From: Candidatus Choladousia intestinavium
GTDB lineage: Bacteria; Bacillota; Clostridia; Lachnospirales; Lachnospiraceae
Reading direction: 5' to 3'
DNA length: 54,147 bases
Assembly: GCA_018712785.1 (NCBI GenBank)
Contig: DVGK01000142.1
Span: forward strand, 1 to 54,147
The position numbers were made by a program, and so were the translations under genes. The stretch's first letter is position 1; each line of letters starts with the position of its first letter. Below the pieces are notes generated by a model. The model searched no databases. It was not told the DNA's origin and saw nothing but the letters and a program-made list of their open reading frames with translations. Below, piece after piece: positions 48,993 to 54,147 of this stretch.

Positions 48993-50543
48993 ATGCGGGG
49001 GAAGAATATGAGCCTGAATTGGACAGAGAATAAGAGGAGAATACAGAGAGGCATGCTTGCGTTTCTTGTGCTGTTGGCATGCTTTTTGTGTGTAAAGCCG
49101 ACCCAGGCGGCAGGAACCAGAATCCGGGGAATTGATGTCTCCAGGTACCAGGGTACGATTAACTGGAAGAAGGTAAAGAACGCTGGGATTGATTTTACCA
49201 TGATCGGTGTGGGATATGTGATAGACGGCGTCCGCCAGGGGGATCCGAAGTTTGAATACAATATAAAAAACGCCATTCAAGCAGGGGTGGACGTGGGAGT
49301 TTATATCTATTCCCATGCAACTACCGTAGCGGAAGCCCGAGAAGAAGCAGATTTCGTGCTGAATCAGATCGACGGCTATAAGATCTCTTATCCTGTGGCT
49401 TTTGACATTGAAGATACCGTCCATCTGAAGCTGACTACAAAGCAGCGAACGGATATTACCATCGCTTTTTTGGAAGAAATCGAGGAGGCAGGGTATTATC
49501 CCATGATTTACGCCAGCGAATACTGGTTTAATAGCAATATGGATCTGTCCAGGCTGACCAAGTATGATAAATGGGTGGCGAGATGGGGCTCGACCGTAGC
49601 TTTTAAGCCCCTTTCCATGTGGCAGTACAGCTCCACAGGAAGAGTAAACGGCATCAGTACAGCTGTGGATCTGGACTACAGCTACAAAGATTACAGCAGA
49701 CTGATCACGCCGCGCACTACGCCCAAGGAGAGGAAAAAGAAAACCGGCTGGCAGACAGACGGAAAGCGGTACTGGTATGTGAATGAGGACGGAAGCTATG
49801 TCAAAAATACCTTTAAAACCATCGGAGGGAAAAGGTATTATTTTGACAGCAACGGCTACCGGGTCTCCGGATGGAAGAAGATAAAGGGGAAATACTATTA
49901 TTTCGTAAAGAAAACCGGGGTGATGAAGACCGGATGGCTGACCCTTTCAGGGAAAACATACTATCTGAGTCCCTCCACAGGAGCCAGAAGGACCGGCTGG
50001 ATTACGGTTTCCGGAAAGAAATACTATCTGAATAAAAGCGGCGTCCGTCAGACCGGCTGGAAGACGTCGGGGAAAAAGACGTACTATCTTGGAAACAAGA
50101 CCGGGGCAGCATTAAGCGGCTGGCAGAAGATCGGCGGAAAGTACTATTATTTTGATAAAAACGGCGTACGCCGCACTGGCTGGGTGAAAGTTTCCGGAAA
50201 GAAATATTATCTCAACAGCAAGGGCGTAAGGCAGTACGGCTGGCTCACCAGGGGCGGGAAGAAATACTTCCTGAATCTAAAGAGCGGTTCTATGCGCACC
50301 GGCTGGATGACGTACAAGGGCAAGACGTACTATTTCAGTAAACAGACAGGACAGATGCGCAGGGGCTGGCTGACCTTCGGGGAGAAGAGGTACTATATGA
50401 AGAAGGACGGTTCCAGAGCCAAGGGCTGGCAGCGGATTGGCGGAAAATGGTATTATTTTCTGAAGAAAACCGGCGTTATGAAGAAGGACGGAAAAATCGG
50501 CAGGTACATATTTGACGAAAATGGAGTCTGTACAAACCGCTGA
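48993..50543 (+). CDS. GH25 lysozyme with C-terminal cell-wall-binding repeats
   Basis: 516 residues. After a signal peptide (cleavage near TQA-AG, residue 40) the GH25 domain runs from about 44 to 240. IRGIDVSRYQGTINWKKVK carries the first catalytic Asp, VAFDIEDT carries the Asp/Glu pair, and MWQYSSTGRVNGIS is the usual end. From about residue 250 there are twelve to thirteen 20-residue CW repeats of the form [GT]W....GK.YY[FL]...G, as in choline- or glucan-binding modules. The enzyme cleaves the MurNAc-GlcNAc bond and the repeats hold it to the wall. It is probably an autolysin; a phage origin is unlikely without neighbours. Confidence 0.92.
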   Translation: MRGKNMSLNWTENKRRIQRGMLAFLVLLACFLCVKPTQAAGTRIRGIDVSRYQGTINWKKVKNAGIDFTMIGVGYVIDGVRQGDPKFEYNIKNAIQAGVDVGVYIYSHATTVAEAREEADFVLNQIDGYKISYPVAFDIEDTVHLKLTTKQRTDITIAFLEEIEEAGYYPMIYASEYWFNSNMDLSRLTKYDKWVARWGSTVAFKPLSMWQYSSTGRVNGISTAVDLDYSYKDYSRLITPRTTPKERKKKTGWQTDGKRYWYVNEDGSYVKNTFKTIGGKRYYFDSNGYRVSGWKKIKGKYYYFVKKTGVMKTGWLTLSGKTYYLSPSTGARRTGWITVSGKKYYLNKSGVRQTGWKTSGKKTYYLGNKTGAALSGWQKIGGKYYYFDKNGVRRTGWVKVSGKKYYLNSKGVRQYGWLTRGGKKYFLNLKSGSMRTGWMTYKGKTYYFSKQTGQMRRGWLTFGEKRYYMKKDGSRAKGWQRIGGKWYYFLKKTGVMKKDGKIGRYIFDENGVCTNR

Positions 50544-50547
50544 CGCA

Positions 50548-50576
50548 TTGCGTTTGGAATTTCCGCGTGTTATAAT
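50548..50576 (+). promoter_or_regulatory. Promoter of gpmI
   Basis: TTGCGT (50548-50553), 17 bases, perfect TATAAT (50571-50576), five bases after the lysozyme stop and 62 bases before the gpmI ATG. Confidence 0.65.
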
Positions 50577-50638
50577 TCATGCAGAAAGACCGTACAGCGG
50601 TTGAAATAATAAGAATTTTTTGATAAAGGAGAATAGCG

Positions 50639-52180
50639 ATGAGCAAAAGACCAACCGTATTAATGATTTTGGATGGATATGGATTAAATGAGAAAACAGA
50701 GGGCAACGCCATTGCCCAGGCGAAGACCCCGGTGATGGACGGCCTGATGGACACCTGTCCTTTTGTAAAAGGCTATGCCAGCGGCCTGGCAGTAGGACTT
50801 CCGGACGGACAGATGGGAAATTCTGAGGTGGGCCACCTGAATATGGGCGCAGGCCGTATTGTATATCAGGATCTTACCAGAATTACGAAAGAGATTGAGG
50901 ATGGAGATTTCTTTGAAAACAAGGCGCTTCTGGCGGCCATGGAAAATGTGAAGGAGAAGGATTCTTCTCTTCATATGTACGGTCTGCTTTCTGATGGCGG
51001 CGTTCACAGCCATAATACCCATCTGTATGCCCTTCTGGAGATGGCAAAGCGCCATGGACTGAAGAAAGTATACGTTCACTGCTTCCTGGACGGAAGAGAT
51101 ACGCCGCCTGCCTCAGGCAAGGATTACGTGCAGGAGCTGGCGGATGAGATGAAGAAGATCGGCGTGGGCGAGATTGCCACGGTGATGGGAAGATATTATG
51201 CCATGGACCGGGACAACCGCTGGGATCGTGTGGAGAAGGCTTATCGGGCTTTGACAGAAGGAGAAGGGGAGAAAGCTTCCTCCGGTGTTGAGGCAGTGGC
51301 TAATTCCTATGCGAAGGATGTGACAGATGAATTTGTGCTTCCCACCGTGGTGGAGAAGGACGGTGCTCCCGTAGCCACGATTCAGGACGGCGACTCTATT
51401 ATCTTCTTTAATTTCCGTCCGGACCGGGCAAGAGAGATTACCCGTACCTTCTGCTGCGATGATTTCAGCGGATTTGAAAGAGGACCCCGCAGGCAGGTAA
51501 CCTATGTATGCTTTACTGAGTATGATGTTACCATTCCAAATAAGCAGATTGCCTTCCAGAAGGTATCGATCACGAATACTTTCGGAGAGTTCCTGGCAGC
51601 CCATGATATGACCCAGGCCAGAATCGCGGAGACTGAAAAATACGCCCATGTAACCTTTTTCTTTAACGGCGGCGTAGAAGCCCCGAATAAAGGGGAGGAC
51701 AGAATTCTCGTAAATTCTCCCAAGGTTCCTACCTATGATATGAAGCCGGAGATGAGCGTTTATGAGGTGTGCCAGAAGGTAGTGGAGGCTGTCCATTCCG
51801 GAAAATATGACGTAATTATCACAAATTTCGCGAATCCGGATATGGTAGGACACACAGGCGTGCTGGAAGCTGCTATTAAGGCCATAGAGGCGGTGGATGA
51901 ATGTGTCGGCAAGGTGGTTGACGCTGTGAAAGAGGCAGGAGGCCAAATGTTTATCTGCGCGGACCACGGAAACGCGGAGCAGCTGATTGATTATGAGACC
52001 GGCGAACCCTTCACTGCCCATACGACGAATCCGGTACCCTTCCTCCTTGTAAACTATGAGAAAGGCTATGGGCTTCGGGAGGGAGGCCGCCTGGCGGATA
52101 TCGTTCCCACGCTGATTGAGATGATGGGAATGGAGCAGCCTGCTGAGATGACGGGCAAGTCTCTTCTTATGGAACAGTAA
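50639..52180 (+). CDS. gpmI: Phosphoglycerate mutase (2,3-bisphosphoglycerate-independent)
   Basis: 513 residues, normal for the cofactor-independent enzyme. PTVLMILDGYGLNE provides the first metal-binding Asp. GQMGNSEVGHLNMGAGRIVYQ contains the phosphorylated Ser of the alkaline-phosphatase fold. HCFLDGRDTPPASG and the metal-binding ITNFANPDMVGHTG and CADHGNAE are present. It interconverts 3- and 2-phosphoglycerate using two Mn2+ ions. AAAGGAG lies eight bases before the ATG. It has its own promoter. Confidence 0.97.
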   Translation: MSKRPTVLMILDGYGLNEKTEGNAIAQAKTPVMDGLMDTCPFVKGYASGLAVGLPDGQMGNSEVGHLNMGAGRIVYQDLTRITKEIEDGDFFENKALLAAMENVKEKDSSLHMYGLLSDGGVHSHNTHLYALLEMAKRHGLKKVYVHCFLDGRDTPPASGKDYVQELADEMKKIGVGEIATVMGRYYAMDRDNRWDRVEKAYRALTEGEGEKASSGVEAVANSYAKDVTDEFVLPTVVEKDGAPVATIQDGDSIIFFNFRPDRAREITRTFCCDDFSGFERGPRRQVTYVCFTEYDVTIPNKQIAFQKVSITNTFGEFLAAHDMTQARIAETEKYAHVTFFFNGGVEAPNKGEDRILVNSPKVPTYDMKPEMSVYEVCQKVVEAVHSGKYDVIITNFANPDMVGHTGVLEAAIKAIEAVDECVGKVVDAVKEAGGQMFICADHGNAEQLIDYETGEPFTAHTTNPVPFLLVNYEKGYGLREGGRLADIVPTLIEMMGMEQPAEMTGKSLLMEQ

Positions 52181-52219
52181 GAGCATTTGAGCTCCGCAGC
52201 CGGAGTGAATGGAAGGACG

Positions 52220-52254
52220 GCGTCCTGCAGGAGAGGCAGGGCGCTGTTTCGTTT
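52220..52254 (+). terminator. Weak terminator after gpmI
   Basis: GCGTCCTGC (52220-52228) pairs with GCAGGGCGC (52236-52244, one G-T pair), then TGTTTCGTTT. The T-run is interrupted. The 200 bases from here to the protease gene hold an A-rich stretch with TAAAGTATATTTAGG that may contain a promoter; no gene is seen. Confidence 0.5.
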
Positions 52255-52462
52255 ATGAGGACGGAAAGTTCACAAAGCGCGCGCTCTATTGTCAGGAAGC
52301 TGTCCCATAGAGCGGCCAAATTTTCGGGAAGAGACGCATGCTGCAATAACAGAGAATTTCCATAGGATTTTCACAAATTCAACACAAAAATAAAGTATAT
52401 TTAGGGAGAAAAGTAAGAGAGCGGCAAGGGGCGTACCCGGGCCGGGGAAAGGAGCCATTGGG

Positions 52463-53962
52463 ATGGACTTGAAAAATAAGAATTTAAAAAATGACCATAC
52501 AGAGCAGGACAGACAGAAAAAAAGAAATGCATGGAAGAAATACGGAGCGGTAATGATGGCAGGAGTTCTCCTGGCAGGAACCGCTGCCACGGCAGGCTTC
52601 AGCCTGGATAACAGTCAGGTACAGGCCGAAGAGAATCAGACAGAAGAAACGCAGACGGAAATCAGCCTGAATCTGGCAGCGGATCAGGATGAAGAGACGT
52701 CAGAGGAAGATTCGGAGGCGGAGACAGAGGAAACGACAGAAGAAGCGGCCGAAGAAGAGACAGAAACAGAAGAGACAGAGACGCCGGAGACTTATGAGGC
52801 TATCCAAAACGCGGAATCGGTGGAGGGAGCCATTGTGACCACAGATGTCTCTGCGGTAGTGGAAGAGTTTATGCCGTGTATTGTTTCTATTACGAACTAT
52901 TCGGTTCAGGAGCTGGAAACCTTTTACTACGGAACACAGGAGTTTGAGAGCGTGGGCAGCGCCTCAGGAATTATTGTGGCCCAGAACGATCAGGAGCTCT
53001 TGATTGCCACAAACAGTCATGTGGTAGACGGTTCTGAGGAATTGAATGTGTGCTTTACGGCAGACGCGGAGGATCCGGAAGATCTGATCGTGCCGGGCAA
53101 GGTAAAAGGATCTGATACCAGCCATGAGCTGGCAGTGGTGGCCGTACAGCTGGGTGATATTCCGGAAGAAGTCAGAAGTCAGCTGAAGATCGCTACTCTG
53201 GGAAGCTCGGATGAACTGAAGGTAGGAGAGGCAGCCATTGCAGTGGGAAATGCCCTGGGGTATGGGCAGAGCGTTACCTGCGGAATCATCAGCGCGCTGA
53301 ACCGCGAGGTGAGCCTTGACGATTTCTCCAGCGAAGTGATTCTCACAGACGCGGCTATTAACTACGGAAACAGCGGCGGAGCACTTTTGAATTCCAAAGG
53401 TGAAGTGATCGGTATCAATGTAGCCAAGGAAGTAGGGGATGACGCTGAGAATATGGGATATTCTATTCCTATTGACACCGCTATCCCGATTCTGGAAGAG
53501 ATGATTAATCGTGAGACCAGAGATAAGGTGGAAGACGGACATGGCTATATGGGAGTAACAGTAGTCGATGTTTCTGAAGAAGGAAAAGAGTTGTACGATA
53601 TGCCGGCAGGAGCTTTCGTATATGAGGTAACGGAAGGCTCAGCGGCAGAAGAGGCAGGTATTCAGAAAGGGGATGTGATCACGGCCTTTGAAGGCGTATC
53701 TGTGGCAGGCTCAGACGCTTTGGTAGAGCTGCTGGAATACTATGAGGCAGGCGAAACTGTAACGGTAGAGGTTCAGACAGCCAATAACGGAGCTTACGAG
53801 GCCAGAGAAGTGGAAGTTACGCTTCAGGAGGGAAGCTCAGATATATATGAGGAAGATACCTCTTCCGATGAGACAGAAGACAGCGGGGAGGAGATTGTTC
53901 CTGACGGAGAATTTGATGAGATTCCTTATTTCGGCTACGGAAACGACAACGGTCTTTTCTAA
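52463..53962 (+). CDS. HtrA/DegP-like S1C serine protease with PDZ domain, membrane anchored
   Basis: 499 residues with GGAAAGGAG upstream. A basic cytoplasmic tail (1-28) and one membrane helix (about 29-50) precede a Glu/Thr-rich linker (55-110). The protease domain has His186 (TNSHVV) and Ser304 (YGNSGGALL), both canonical. The third triad position, normally Asp in a D-L-A-V motif, is Glu222 in SHELAVV. The PDZ domain (about 358-450) includes GYMGVTV and AGIQKGDVITAFEG. The acidic C-terminus ends FGYGNDNGLF. HtrA proteins degrade or refold damaged exported proteins at the outer membrane face. Confidence 0.92.
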   Translation: MDLKNKNLKNDHTEQDRQKKRNAWKKYGAVMMAGVLLAGTAATAGFSLDNSQVQAEENQTEETQTEISLNLAADQDEETSEEDSEAETEETTEEAAEEETETEETETPETYEAIQNAESVEGAIVTTDVSAVVEEFMPCIVSITNYSVQELETFYYGTQEFESVGSASGIIVAQNDQELLIATNSHVVDGSEELNVCFTADAEDPEDLIVPGKVKGSDTSHELAVVAVQLGDIPEEVRSQLKIATLGSSDELKVGEAAIAVGNALGYGQSVTCGIISALNREVSLDDFSSEVILTDAAINYGNSGGALLNSKGEVIGINVAKEVGDDAENMGYSIPIDTAIPILEEMINRETRDKVEDGHGYMGVTVVDVSEEGKELYDMPAGAFVYEVTEGSAAEEAGIQKGDVITAFEGVSVAGSDALVELLEYYEAGETVTVEVQTANNGAYEAREVEVTLQEGSSDIYEEDTSSDETEDSGEEIVPDGEFDEIPYFGYGNDNGLF

Positions 53963-53994
53963 ATGATTTGAAAGCTAAAAAATGTGTACAGGTA

Positions 53995-54040
53995 AAGAGC
54001 CAGCGCAGTGCCCGAGAGGGCAGCTGCGGGGCTCTTTTTT
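53995..54040 (+). terminator. Intrinsic terminator of the HtrA gene
   Basis: A long stem with three segments, AAGAGCC/GGCTCTT, CGCAG/CTGCG and TGCCC/GGGCA, closed by GAGA, followed by six T. Confidence 0.9.
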
Positions 54041-54045
54041 GTGAT

Positions 54046-54076
54046 AATAGAAGGTTTGCGGAGTGTGTTTTCTATT
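54046..54076 (+). repeat. Dispersed hairpin family B, copy 2
   Basis: 31 bases with ends AATAGAA and TTTTCTATT, matching the copy at 47746-47776 at 26 of 31 positions with no gaps. As there, it lies shortly after an intrinsic terminator (five bases here, 12 there). The last 70 bases of the window after it contain no recognisable gene. Confidence 0.6.
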
Positions 54077-54147
54077 ACTTATGCGGAAGGCTTTGCATTT
54101 TGCGTTGAGGCCGCTTATAGGGCAGAAATAGAAAATGTAATAAAAAA

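Noticed and set aside
52255-52366. 36-codon frame after the gpmI terminator
   Set aside because: Its ATG has no ribosome site and the composition is not protein-like.
1-54147. tRNA, rRNA, CRISPR array, insertion sequence or prophage genes
   Set aside because: No TPsiC-arm patterns, spaced direct repeats, transposase or phage structural genes were recognised on either strand; the only recombinase is housekeeping XerD.

Overview
The window looks like chromosomal DNA from an anaerobic member of the Clostridia, most likely family Lachnospiraceae. The pointers are strong AGGAGG ribosome sites, a pyrophosphate-dependent phosphofructokinase beside pyruvate phosphate dikinase, a five-gene sodium-pump decarboxylase/transcarboxylase operon with an unusually long OadG, a single-chain glycyl-tRNA synthetase, a zinc-finger-less RecO, and spoIIM next to xerD. 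I see no rRNA, tRNA, CRISPR array, insertion sequence or prophage. Almost every gene is on the + strand. The exceptions are a truncated pyruvyltransferase at the left edge, an antitoxin remnant and the DAHP synthase gene.

Layout. 1-6.9 kb: partial pyruvyltransferase (-), then a Lit-like membrane protein, an M16C metalloprotease, era, recO, an 18-codon candidate ORF and a lipoprotein. 6.9-12.8 kb: glyQS, pfp and ppdK, the last behind a promoter and a terminator-like leader. 12.8-13.4 kb: intergenic, with a bidirectional terminator, a truncated Phd/YefM antitoxin and a dispersed hairpin. 13.4-23.7 kb: a cell-surface glycolipid/teichoic-acid-like glycosylation cluster (GT4, VTT membrane protein, CsbB-like GT2, YfhO-like GT-C, GT4, orphan histidine kinase, GT2, phosphodiester glycosidase, small membrane protein). 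YfhO is interrupted by an in-frame amber codon. 23.7-27.0 kb: a small membrane protein and a BlaI/M56-protease regulatory system with its own operators, an SH3b lipoprotein and a non-beta-lactam-type sensor. 27-30.4 kb: DUF362 protein, a small acidic protein, spoIIM, xerD. 30.4-35.7 kb: aroF-type DAHP synthase (-) divergent from a siroheme-type dehydrogenase and rnhA, then alaS and rpsU. 35.7-42.1 kb: cardiolipin synthase, two D,D-carboxypeptidases, a metallophosphoesterase, scpA and scpB. 42.2-47.7 kb: the biotin-dependent carboxyltransferase/Na+ pump operon. 47.8-54.1 kb: thiamine pyrophosphokinase, a membrane protein, a GH25 lysozyme with cell-wall-binding repeats, gpmI and an HtrA-like protease.

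How the parts fit. pfp, ppdK and gpmI are glycolytic, and the first two imply a PPi-linked glycolysis. The decarboxylase operon carries both a 12S-type (acyl-CoA) and a 5S-type (pyruvate/oxaloacetate) carboxyltransferase with one biotin carrier and one Na+ pump, so it could link C3/C4 acid metabolism to sodium export. Much of the rest serves the envelope: glycosylation, cardiolipin, carboxypeptidases, lysozyme, HtrA and a proteolytic BlaI-type sensor.

The least explained signals are two families of dispersed hairpins (three copies and two copies), the amber codon in yfhO, the BlaI/M56/SH3b circuit with a tandem-repeat sensor domain, and several leader hairpins.
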